In this document: positions 7,365 to 13,985 of the stretch, piece by piece
How positions within the stretch are numbered: position 1 is the first letter of the stretch
Layout of the letters: each line of letters begins with the position of its first letter
NCBI GenBank assembly: GCA_964370845.1
Contig: CAYJLB010000027.1
Span: 1-26,801, forward strand
Direction: 5' to 3'
Source of the DNA: CAYJLB01 sp964370845
Lineage (GTDB): Bacteria; Bacillota; Clostridia; Oscillospirales; Ruminococcaceae
Length of the DNA stretch: 26,801 nt
The notes under the pieces: model-generated
What the model saw: only the letters and a program-made list of their open reading frames with translations
What the model was told of the DNA's origin: nothing
The model's database searches: none
Position numbers and translations under genes: made by a program

Positions 7365-7832
7365 ATGAATGCAAAGGAATATTTGTCAAGGTATAAACTT
7401 ATTGACGGAAAAATAAACGGGAAACTTGAGCAAATTACAAGGTTAAAAGAAATCGCACACAGCACAACAATGTCTTATTCTGGAGAGCGTAATAAAAGCA
7501 AAACTCATGATAAAATTGGAAATCTTATCGCAAAAATAGTTGACCTTGAGGTAGAATTGCAAGATGATGTTGATGATTTAATCGATATCCAAAAGGAAAC
7601 ACGAGATTTAATCGGTTCTATGGACGAGGAGAAGATGAAGTATATTTTTGAAATGCGGTACATAAATCTTTGGACTTGGGAAAAAATAGCAGAAAGTTTG
7701 AATAATGATAAGCGAAGTATTTTTCGATTGCAGAAAAAAGGACTTGAGGAAATTGAATTTTTACTTTCGAATATTTACGAAAGCAATGAAAATGACAAGG
7801 GAAATCTCACTACATATGAAAAAAATCACTGA
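7365..7832 (+). CDS. DUF1492 family phage-type regulatory protein
   Basis: A 155-residue, mostly helical, charged protein matching the DUF1492 family common in clostridial prophages and mobile elements. The N-terminal half (about 1-85) looks like a coiled coil (IGNLIAKIVDLEVELQDDVD). The C-terminal part (about 95-135) is sigma-70 region-4-like: MRYINLWTWEKIAESLNNDK with RSIFRLQKKGLEEIE resembles a helix-turn-helix. Proteins of this kind are usually taken to be late or accessory transcription regulators, but the role is not firmly established. It has a strong AAAAAGGAGG site with operator O4 just before it. No integrase, terminase or structural phage gene is present nearby. Confidence 0.82.
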   Translation: MNAKEYLSRYKLIDGKINGKLEQITRLKEIAHSTTMSYSGERNKSKTHDKIGNLIAKIVDLEVELQDDVDDLIDIQKETRDLIGSMDEEKMKYIFEMRYINLWTWEKIAESLNNDKRSIFRLQKKGLEEIEFLLSNIYESNENDKGNLTTYEKNH

Positions 7833-7920
7833 TTTTCTGCATAAAAGTTCATTGGTTGTTATGATTGGAACACTATTTTTAACATTTTTTTGACATAATA
7901 AAAATTTTCTTTGAAAAATG

Positions 7921-7948
7921 TTGCTAAAATGAAAAAACTGCATATAAT
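7921..7948 (+). promoter_or_regulatory. Probable promoter of the structured RNA
   Basis: TTGCTA (7921-7926), 16 bp, then TATAAT (7943-7948). The start site would be near 7955. The stretch 7833-7920 contains no gene. Confidence 0.6.
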
Positions 7949-7954
7949 ACTCAT

Positions 7955-8155
7955 AAGCGGAAAGTTTTTATTTAAAAGGCAAAAATCGTACTATGTATAA
8001 ATTTTTGCCTTAATCTAAAAGTGGTACGGGAAAAATTCTGTGCCTTTAAGGGAGCTTTTAGATTGAAATAATAGTTTTGCGTTTTATATAAAAAGATGGT
8101 GAGGCGGAACAGTGCTTGAAATAGCTACTAAAGTTTCGTCGCCACCTCTTTTTTT
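7955..8155 (+). ncRNA. Unidentified structured RNA, about 200 nt
   Basis: No reading frame fills this interval. It opens behind a promoter, folds strongly and ends in a terminator. Stem A is a perfect 11-bp helix AAGGCAAAAAT (7976-7986) / ATTTTTGCCTT (8001-8011). Stem B is a perfect 10-bp helix AATCTAAAAG (8012-8021) / CTTTTAGATT (8055-8064), stacked directly on stem A. It encloses an inner helix GGTAC (8023-8027) / GTGCC (8040-8044) and an unpaired purine-rich GGGAG. An AT-rich linker leads to a GC-rich terminator hairpin. I could not match it to 6S RNA, tmRNA, a T-box or a known riboswitch. The next gene starts 220 bp later behind its own promoter, so a stand-alone RNA is more likely than a leader. 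Confidence 0.55.
8095..8155 (+). terminator. Intrinsic terminator of the structured RNA
   Basis: A GC-rich imperfect hairpin (arm GATGGTGAGGCGGAAC near 8095-8110, arm GTTTCGTCGCCACCTC at 8133-8148) is followed by T7. It ends transcription coming from the DUF1492 side and the RNA. Confidence 0.75.
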
Positions 8156-8213
8156 ATGTGCAAAATTAATATAATTAACAATATAAATTTATGCACAATT
8201 TTTCTATATTAAG

Positions 8214-8242
8214 ATGACAAAGTTTTAAAAATATGATATAAT
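8214..8242 (+). promoter_or_regulatory. Promoter of the sulfatase gene
   Basis: ATGACA (8214-8219) and TATAAT (8237-8242) are 17 bp apart, with an extended -10 (TGA before TATAAT). The leader would be about 130 nt and contains the hairpin at 8331-8353. A palindromic AT-rich segment bounded by TGTGCA and TGCACA precedes the promoter near 8157-8197. Confidence 0.75.
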
Positions 8243-8330
8243 TAAAAAGTTAGTTTATTGATAAAAGGTCTTTGATTTATTGTACAAATTTTATCAATAC
8301 GTAGTTATTTTTAATCAATGGAGAATAAAG

Positions 8331-8370
8331 TTTGAAAAATGAGATTTTTCAAAACGCGCAGAAAGGAATG
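8331..8370 (+). promoter_or_regulatory. Leader hairpin plus GAAAGGAATG ribosome site
   Basis: TTTGAAAAAT (8331-8340), loop GAG, and ATTTTTCAAA (8344-8353) form a perfect 10-bp hairpin. It is followed by GCGCAGAAAGGAATG. Close relatives precede spoIIIAC, xseB and, more weakly, nusB. The ATG of GGAATG (8368) opens a 4-codon frame whose TGA overlaps the sulfatase start. Confidence 0.6.
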
Positions 8371-8378
8371 GTCAAAAA

Positions 8379-9884
8379 ATGAAAAAAAATGTAATTTTTA
8401 TTATGACGGATACTACTAGAAAAGATATGCTTGGCTGTTATGGGAATGAAAAAATGATAACTCCGAACCTTGATAAATTGGCTAGCGAGGGCATTAGATT
8501 TGAGAATGCTTATACTTGTCAGCCTGTTTGTGGACCTGCTCGTTCCGCTATTTTTACAGGAACTTTCCCACATTCAAACGGTATGGTAGCAAACTCACTC
8601 CCTCTTGGGGATAACGTGAAAACTATCGGACAACGTTTGACTGACAACGGAATTCACTGTGGTTATATCGGAAAATGGCACTTAGATGGTGGAGATTATT
8701 TTGGTTTTGGAAAGTGTCCCGAAGGATATGACGAAAAATATTGGTACGATATGAAAACTTATTTGGACGAGCTTTCTGATGAGGATAAAGTTCGCTCTCG
8801 TAACCCGGACACATCTTTTGACCCTGATATGACGGAAGAATTTACATATGCTTATAGATGTACTGAAAGGGCTTTGGATTTTATTGAAACTCACAAAGAT
8901 GAGGACTTTTTCTTGACAGTTTCTTTCGATGAGCCTCACGGACCTTGCTTGTGCCCAGCTCCTTATAATACAATGTATGAAGGATTTAAGTTTGAAAATC
9001 ACTTAAATTATGAAGATACTCTTGAAAATAAACCTCATATGCAAAAATTATGGGCAGGTGAGGATATAAATAAAACAGCAGATGAGCTAAACAAGCCATC
9101 AAAAATGCTTTCTTTATTTTTAGGTTGTAACACAATGGTGGATACTTTTGTTGGAAGAATAATGGAAAAAATCAACAAATATATGCCTGATGCTTTGGTA
9201 ATCTTCACTTCTGACCATGGTGATTTTCTTGGAAGTCACAAGTTGCAAGGTAAAAACGCAACTATGTATAAAGAAGTTGCAAATGTACCATTTATTGTAA
9301 GAGGCGGTGACAAGGGCAAGGTTGTAACTAAGCCAGCTTCACATATTGATATTGTACCTACAATTCTTGAGTATATGGACATTCCTGTTCCAGTTTTGCT
9401 TGAGGGTAAAAGTATGTTGCCACAAATTAAAGATTCAAACGTTGTGACAAATGAGGTTGTATTTTCTGAGTTTACTCGATATGAAGTTGACCACGACGGA
9501 TTTGGTGGTTTGCAAATGATGAGAGGAGTTGTTTCTGAAAAGTATAAATTGGTGTTGCATTTGCTCGACACTGACGAATTATATGACTTGGAAAAAGATC
9601 CTTTTGAAATGGTAAATTTAATTAATGATGAAAATTATGCTGAGATAAGAAATGATTTACATGATAAAATTTTAGAAAATATGAATAAAACTCGCGATGT
9701 TTATAGAGGTTATCAGTGGGCAGTTAGACCTTGGAGAACGGAAAAATCTACTTCATGGGCAAATGACGGTTACACAAGGCAACGTGAGAATGAGGAATAT
9801 GAATCACGTCAACTTGATTATGATACTGGATTGCCAATGGTAAATCCTATTAGAAAAAAAGAAACAAATGACGTAAAAGCCTAA
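8379..9884 (+). CDS. Sulfatase, Cys-type, cytoplasmic
   Basis: A 501-residue type I sulfatase (alkaline phosphatase superfamily) hydrolysing sulfate esters. The active-site signature is CGPARS with Cys51 and Arg55, the CxPxR form in which Cys becomes formylglycine. Metal ligands are suggested by TDTTRKD (Asp11) and TSDHGDFLGSHK. Further family motifs are TPNLDKLASEGIRF, YIGKWHLDGG and the C-terminal YDLEKDPFEMVNL. There is no signal peptide, so it acts inside the cell, probably on an imported sulfated sugar, glycan fragment or small ester; the substrate cannot be read from the sequence. The maturase and a TauE/SafE exporter lie just downstream, which supports sulfatase over phosphonate or phosphate ester hydrolase activity. 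ATG 8379 has GAAAGGA 11 nt upstream. Confidence 0.9.
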   Translation: MKKNVIFIMTDTTRKDMLGCYGNEKMITPNLDKLASEGIRFENAYTCQPVCGPARSAIFTGTFPHSNGMVANSLPLGDNVKTIGQRLTDNGIHCGYIGKWHLDGGDYFGFGKCPEGYDEKYWYDMKTYLDELSDEDKVRSRNPDTSFDPDMTEEFTYAYRCTERALDFIETHKDEDFFLTVSFDEPHGPCLCPAPYNTMYEGFKFENHLNYEDTLENKPHMQKLWAGEDINKTADELNKPSKMLSLFLGCNTMVDTFVGRIMEKINKYMPDALVIFTSDHGDFLGSHKLQGKNATMYKEVANVPFIVRGGDKGKVVTKPASHIDIVPTILEYMDIPVPVLLEGKSMLPQIKDSNVVTNEVVFSEFTRYEVDHDGFGGLQMMRGVVSEKYKLVLHLLDTDELYDLEKDPFEMVNLINDENYAEIRNDLHDKILENMNKTRDVYRGYQWAVRPWRTEKSTSWANDGYTRQRENEEYESRQLDYDTGLPMVNPIRKKETNDVKA

Positions 9885-10343
9885 CAAGCGGCAACGTGAC
9901 GTTGCATCCTTGCCCGCACTGTACAAAGTAAAAGAGGGTAATTTTGTTTCTGCGAGGTCAAAGAATAAAAAATCAAAGATTTTTTATTCTTCGGATTTTA
10001 GCTTTTCGCCAAGCGGGCGAAACTTTTTCACCTTAAAGCTGTTGTGAAAAAGACGTAAAATCCTACAGAGTGCGTGTACTAAAGATAGCAAAAATATCGG
10101 CTACACAAGCTAAAGGTTTTGATTAAACTATTCCAAACAACTAAAGTTGTTAAAAGTTTACGGATTCCAAAGGCAGAGCCTTGGTCGCTTGTCGCAAAAC
10201 AACTAAAGTTGTCAAGCGAAACCCTCGAAGTAAAAACCAGCAGTCGAAAGAAATAAAGCGAATAAAAATAAAAAGTTAAACCCAGCAGAAAACCACAAAT
10301 TTTCAGAATTAGGGGTCGGTTTTACCACGAGGTCAAAAATTTA
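9885..10343. repeat. Intergenic region packed with nested inverted repeats
   Basis: No convincing gene. It opens with a 28-nt block at 9893-9920 identical to 63-90. Then come a perfect 14-bp hairpin (AAGAATAAAAAATC, 9961-9974, with GATTTTTTATTCTT, 9978-9991) and a three-way junction. The junction's outer stem is GGATTTTA (9993-10000) / TAAAATCC (10056-10063). It encloses TTTCGCC (10004-10010) / GGCGAAA (10016-10022) and CTTTTTCAC (10023-10031) / GTGAAAAAG (10044-10052). Further on, AACAACTAAAGTTGT occurs twice (near 10128 and 10198), the second inside CGCTTG / CAAGCG arms. The first hairpin could act as a terminator for the sulfatase gene. Confidence 0.75.
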
Positions 10344-10374
10344 TTATAGGGGCGGAATCCATTTCCGCCCGTTA
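10344..10374. repeat. Dispersed hairpin, TAGGGG...CCCG family, copy A
   Basis: GGGCGGAA (10350-10357) and TTCCGCCC (10363-10370) form a perfect 8-bp stem with a 5-nt loop, flanked by TATAG and GTTA. The preceding module TACCACGAGGTCAAA (about 10323-10337) also precedes the hairpin at 12579. Other family members are at 12458-12486 and, inverted, 18222-18248. Confidence 0.75.
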
Positions 10375-10440
10375 TTATAATTACTCACTAGCACAAAAAC
10401 AAATATCTGAATAAATAAAAATAATATTTTAGGGGGAAAA

Positions 10441-11232
10441 ATGATTACAGCGATAATAGCATTTTTTGTTTGTATAATTGCCACTACTTTGGGTGGAATA
10501 ACTGGACTTGGCGGTGGAGTAATGATTAAGCCAATTATGGACGCAGTAGCTCCGTCAATTCCACCAGCAACTTTGAATTTTTTATCAGGTTGCACAGTAT
10601 TAGCAATGGCTTTGGTGTCCTATTTAAGAGGACGTGGAACAGAAATTAACATTAACAAAAAAACCTTGTTTTTAATAGCAGGTGGCGGTGCTTTAGGTGG
10701 CGTTTTAGGAAGTTTTGCCTTTGATTATGTAAGGCTTGCTTTTGAAGATGAATCTATGATAAAAGTTATTCAAAACGCAATTTTAGTGGTGCTGATTTTA
10801 GTAATTTTTGTGTATTTGAAAAATCAAAAGAGCATTTATACAAAACATATTAGCAATCCTGTTGGTTCGGCTGCTATCGGTCTTGCACTTGGAATTTCCT
10901 CGGCATTTTTGGGTATCGGTGGCGGACCAATTAACTTGGTTGCCTTGTATTATTTCTTTTCGATGCGTCCAAAAGTTGCGGCGTATTGCTCAATTTTCAT
11001 TATCTTAATGTCCCAAGGTACAAGCTTTGTAACTACTGCTATTACAGGAATTCCCCAATTTGATATATTAATGATGGTGTTAATGGTGACAGGTGGTATT
11101 GCCGGTGGATTTATTGGAAGATTTTTGGACAAATATATTGATGATGATGCAACTTCAAAAATCTTTACATATTTAATGATTGCGATTATGTTGATTTCAT
11201 TGTATAATATTGTTTCAACTATTTGGTTTTAA
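10441..11232 (+). CDS. TauE/SafE family permease (sulfite/sulfur oxyanion exporter)
   Basis: A 263-residue polytopic membrane protein of the TauE/SafE (DUF81) family, with about eight hydrophobic helices in two inverted halves. Each half begins with the family's glycine motif: GGITGLGGGVMIKP near residues 19-32 and FLGIGGGPINLVALYY near 158-173. Characterised members move sulfite, sulfoacetate and related organosulfur anions, and many are unassigned. Its position between a sulfatase and the sulfatase maturase suggests removal of sulfate or sulfite released by the sulfatase; this is context inference, not a motif. ATG 10441 follows AGGGGG. The maturase starts 28 bp downstream, so the two are likely co-transcribed. 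Confidence 0.87.
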   Translation: MITAIIAFFVCIIATTLGGITGLGGGVMIKPIMDAVAPSIPPATLNFLSGCTVLAMALVSYLRGRGTEININKKTLFLIAGGGALGGVLGSFAFDYVRLAFEDESMIKVIQNAILVVLILVIFVYLKNQKSIYTKHISNPVGSAAIGLALGISSAFLGIGGGPINLVALYYFFSMRPKVAAYCSIFIILMSQGTSFVTTAITGIPQFDILMMVLMVTGGIAGGFIGRFLDKYIDDDATSKIFTYLMIAIMLISLYNIVSTIWF

Positions 11233-11260
11233 ATTTTAATTAAAGGAAGTAGAAAGTAAA

Positions 11261-12376
11261 ATGCCTTCAATCAGTTTGTTAATTAAACCAGCTTCGGGTA
11301 GCTGTAATCTTCGTTGTAAATACTGTTTTTACGCCGATGAAATGGAGAATAGAACTGTTCAAAGTTACGGAATGATGTCAATTGAAACTTTGGAAAATAT
11401 GATAAAAAAGACCTTTGATTACGCTGAGTACAATTGTACAATCGCTTTTCAAGGGGGAGAGCCAACTTTGATTGGGCTTGATTATTATAAAAAAGTTGTG
11501 GAGTTTGTGGACAAATACAATGTGAACAAACTTCCTGTGAATTATGCAATCCAAACCAATGGAGTTGTCATAAATGATGAGTGGGCAAGCTTTTTCACAA
11601 AGCATAACTTTTTAGTAGGTTTATCTCTTGATGGAACAAAAGAAATTCACAATGAGTTTCGTATCGATAGCAAGGGAGAGGGAACTTTCGACCGAGTTAT
11701 GGCAGCTGCCCAAACCTTGAAAAAACATCAAACTCAGTTCAATATTTTGACAGTTGTCAATGCCAAAGTTTCAAAAAAAGCTAAGGAAATTTACAACTTT
11801 TACAAGGAAAATAATTTTTTATATCATCAGTTTATTGAGTGCCTTGACCCACTTGGCGAAAAGAGAGGAAAGACGGAATTTTCTCTACGTCCTCGTGCTT
11901 ATGGGAAATTTTTGTGCGAGCTTTTTGACTGTTGGTATGAGGATATGATGGCTGGTACTTATGTTTATAACCGTTATTTTGAGAATGTAATAATGCTTAT
12001 TAAGGGTGTTCGCCCTGAGAGTTGTGCAATGAGTGGAGTTTGCTCCAAGCAGTGGGTTATCGAAGCGGACGGAAGTGTTTATCCTTGCGATTTTTATGTT
12101 CTTGATAGGTGGAAGCTTGGCAATTTGAACGCTCAGTCAATCGATGAAATTGAGAAAGAACGTGACAGATTAGCCTTTATTAAAAAGTCACAACACTTGC
12201 CTAAAGATTGCACAAATTGCAAGTGGTTGTCCCTATGTAGGAATGGTTGCAGGCGAAATTGTGAGCCTTTTAAGTCAGGACAACGCGACACGAACCATTT
12301 TTGTGAAGGTTACAAAGAGTTTTTAGATTACTCAGTAGAGCGAATGATACAAATTATGAAAAAATGGAACGTCTAG
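11261..12376 (+). CDS. Anaerobic sulfatase-maturating enzyme (radical SAM, SPASM)
   Basis: A 371-residue radical SAM enzyme that oxidises the active-site Cys (or Ser) of sulfatases to C-alpha-formylglycine without oxygen. The radical SAM cluster motif is C15-x3-C19-x2-C22 (CNLRCKYCFY), followed by FQGGEPTL (SAM binding). The C-terminal SPASM region carries two further 4Fe-4S clusters (CAMSGVCSKQ, DGSVYPCDFYVLDRWKLGN, CTNCKWLSLCRNGCRRNC, HFC). The Asp of EADGSVYPCDF is the position known as the catalytic base in the clostridial enzyme. Length and motifs match the characterised Clostridium perfringens enzyme closely. Its target here is almost certainly the CGPAR sulfatase upstream. Start ATG 11261 has AAAGGAAG upstream. 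Confidence 0.95.
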   Translation: MPSISLLIKPASGSCNLRCKYCFYADEMENRTVQSYGMMSIETLENMIKKTFDYAEYNCTIAFQGGEPTLIGLDYYKKVVEFVDKYNVNKLPVNYAIQTNGVVINDEWASFFTKHNFLVGLSLDGTKEIHNEFRIDSKGEGTFDRVMAAAQTLKKHQTQFNILTVVNAKVSKKAKEIYNFYKENNFLYHQFIECLDPLGEKRGKTEFSLRPRAYGKFLCELFDCWYEDMMAGTYVYNRYFENVIMLIKGVRPESCAMSGVCSKQWVIEADGSVYPCDFYVLDRWKLGNLNAQSIDEIEKERDRLAFIKKSQHLPKDCTNCKWLSLCRNGCRRNCEPFKSGQRDTNHFCEGYKEFLDYSVERMIQIMKKWNV

Positions 12377-12619
12377 GCGAGGAAGCCCCCGCTGGCAGAC
12401 ACGCTAAGCATTAATAAATGTACAGCAAAGTTCACGCGATTTTTCAAGAGTAAAATTGTAGGGGACGGTGTCCTCGACGTCCCGTTTGTAATTTAGGGAA
12501 ACGGGACGTTGCATTCATGCCCGCGTTTTTCAATTGAGGAATAGGGAAATTTGATACCACGAGGTCAAATTTTGTATAGACAAGGCTTGCCCTTGTCCGA
12601 CTACAGTAGCAATGTGACG
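12377..12619. repeat. Repeat-filled spacer after the maturase gene
   Basis: No gene. It contains, in order: a degenerate GCGAGG-AAG-CCCCCGC stem directly after the stop, followed by GCAGACACGCTAAG (shared with 189-201); hairpin copy B of the TGTAGGGG family, GGGACG (12462-12467) / CGTCCC (12478-12483); an 11-bp perfect inverted repeat ACGTCCCGTTT (12477-12487) / AAACGGGACGT (12499-12509); a diverged copy of the 63-90 block (12500-12526); TACCACGAGGTCAAA (12555-12569); the hairpin GACAAGG (12579-12585) / CCTTGTC (12591-12597); and AATGTGACGTT (12611-12621). Confidence 0.75.
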
Positions 12620-12693
12620 TTGTTGAATAATAAAAAAGTATGTAATAAAACTGAAATACAGTTTCGTTACATACTTTTTTATTGTTTATTCAA
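12620..12693. terminator. Very long bidirectional terminator
   Basis: GTTGAATAA, then AAAAAAGTATGTAA, pairs with TTACATACTTTTTT, then TTTATTCAAC. An inner stem AAACTG / CAGTTT caps the structure. It separates convergent transcription units, and its distal arm includes the last codons and stop of the permease gene (12686-12693). Confidence 0.88.
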
Positions 12694-13840
12694 CCTTTTC
12701 AATTGGCGGTTCAGCAGCTTTTTTCTTAGCTTTTCTGCTTTCAAGAATTGAGTTAACTTTTCTTCTCGATTGTTCGTAAATAATTGAAGTAAGTGGAACA
12801 CCAACTAACATACCAACAACGCCGAATAAATCTCCCCAAATTATTAATGAAATAATTACCCAAAGTGGCGGTAAACCAACGTTTGTTCCAACTACTCTTG
12901 GATAAATCAAATTTCCTTCTAATTGTTGTAGGATTAAAATGAAAACTAAGAACCAAAATGATTGAATTGGTTCGACTAAAAATAGGATAATAACTGCTGG
13001 AATTGTACCAATAAATGCTCCAAAAAATGGAATTAAACAGGTAATTCCGATTATAGTGGAAATTAAAAATGCATAATCAAAGGAGAAAATTGTCATTCCA
13101 ATAAAACATAAAACGCCTAAAATTACAGCTTCGGTAAGTTGCCCTTTAACAAATTTTGTGAAAACAATATTACTTTCTTCTGTGAGGGAAATAATTTTGT
13201 CCGATCGTTTTTGTTTAAAAACTGCACAAATGACTTTTTTATATTGGCAGTAAAGTTTGTCTTTGTCCGCTAGGAGGTAAATTGAAATTACTAAACCGAA
13301 AACTATATCGGTTACAATGGAAATTAGTGATGTAGTAAAGCCTAAAGTTCCGTCTATAATACTTGGAATTGCACCTGAAATAACGCCAATTACGTCATTA
13401 ATCATACCTTGAATATCTATGTCAGCAAAAAATTCTAGGTCGATTTGATTTATTATATTATTGATAAATGCTTCAGTGTTTGCAATATAACCATTTAGAT
13501 TTTCTTCAAAAAGTGCCAAACTTTGGGTGAATTCGGGGACTAAAATCAACGGAATTAAAATTAAAATCAAAATAAGTAAAATGTATACAAGGACTAAGCT
13601 TACTACTTTAGAGGCGAGTCCTTTTTTACTTTTCTTAAAAAACTTTTTGAAAATTTTGAGGAAAAATTCGTATGGTGATTTTAATATAAATGCAATTACA
13701 CAACCTATTACAATAGGTAAAAGCATATCGCCGATGGAATTTACATATGATAGAACAATTTCAAAATTCCAAAGTGCAAAGATTAATAAAATTGCTGCAA
13801 TAACGATTATCAAAACATTTTTAAATGCTTTTCTTTCCAT
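12686..13840 (-). CDS. AI-2E family (PerM-like) permease
   Basis: A 384-residue polytopic membrane protein of the AI-2E/PerM family, with about eight hydrophobic segments. The family core is visible in LVKGQLTEAVILG-like sequence (here FVKGQLTEAVILGVLCFIGM) and in the C-terminal IPFFGAFIGTIPAVIILFL, then LEGNLIYPRVVGTNVGLPPL with its conserved Pro-Arg. Substrates differ among members, and some act as Na+/H+ antiporters, so the cargo is open. The start is ATG 13840, 12 nt after AGAAAGGA. In-frame ATGs upstream at 13852 and 13849 are too close to that site. Its promoter overlaps the region upstream of the spoIIIA operon, with which it is divergent. The C-terminus is Lys-rich. Confidence 0.88.
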   Translation of the reverse strand: MERKAFKNVLIIVIAAILLIFALWNFEIVLSYVNSIGDMLLPIVIGCVIAFILKSPYEFFLKIFKKFFKKSKKGLASKVVSLVLVYILLILILILIPLILVPEFTQSLALFEENLNGYIANTEAFINNIINQIDLEFFADIDIQGMINDVIGVISGAIPSIIDGTLGFTTSLISIVTDIVFGLVISIYLLADKDKLYCQYKKVICAVFKQKRSDKIISLTEESNIVFTKFVKGQLTEAVILGVLCFIGMTIFSFDYAFLISTIIGITCLIPFFGAFIGTIPAVIILFLVEPIQSFWFLVFILILQQLEGNLIYPRVVGTNVGLPPLWVIISLIIWGDLFGVVGMLVGVPLTSIIYEQSRRKVNSILESRKAKKKAAEPPIEKVE

Positions 13841-13877
13841 AAAAATCATCATTCCTTTCTTTTGTGTTATTTTATAT

Positions 13878-13906
13878 ATTATACCACTTAAATAAAAATA
13901 ATACAA
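13878..13906 (-). promoter_or_regulatory. Promoter of the AI-2E family gene
   Basis: On the minus strand TTGTAT (13906-13901) and TATAAT (13883-13878) are 17 bp apart, with TGG before the -10 (extended -10). Confidence 0.65.
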
Positions 13907-13913
13907 CTATCTT

Positions 13914-13943
13914 TGAATATTTTACCAAATGACATCATATGAT
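13914..13943 (+). promoter_or_regulatory. Sigma-E-like sporulation promoter of spoIIIA
   Basis: TGAATATT (13914-13921), a 14-bp spacer and CATATGAT (13936-13943) fit the mother-cell sigma-E consensus (GKMATATT, 14-15 bp, CATACAMT) at 7 of 8 and 6 of 8 positions. Its place 42 bp before spoIIIAA agrees with the known sigma-E control of this operon in Bacillus subtilis. Confidence 0.65.
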
Positions 13944-13985
13944 TTTGTAAAGGACAACTTCTAAATTATCAAAGGAGGAATTACA

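Noticed and set aside
8012..8150. T-box-like word GTGGTACGGG and a terminator downstream
   Set aside because: The word sits inside a closed 10-bp helix about 125 nt before the U-run. The specifier stem is missing, and the following gene has its own promoter and no amino acid link.
7955..8155. 6S RNA or tmRNA
   Set aside because: The ends do not pair into the long closing stem of 6S RNA, and there is no tRNA-like end or tag frame for tmRNA.
9885..10440. Insertion sequence or transposase remnant
   Set aside because: No transposase-like frame, no terminal inverted repeats and no target duplication were found; only short nested hairpins.
10344..10595. 83-codon minus-strand frame opposite the exporter start
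   Set aside because: It overlaps the exporter and repeat hairpin, has no ribosome site, and is a shadow of the glycine-rich codons.
12551..12751. 66-codon plus-strand frame after the maturase gene
   Set aside because: It runs through two hairpins, the long terminator and the end of the permease gene on the other strand. It is not a gene.
13841..13906. N-terminal extension of 22 residues on the AI-2E family protein
   Set aside because: It would start without a ribosome site and run across the -10 element and the AGAAAGGA site that fits ATG 13840.
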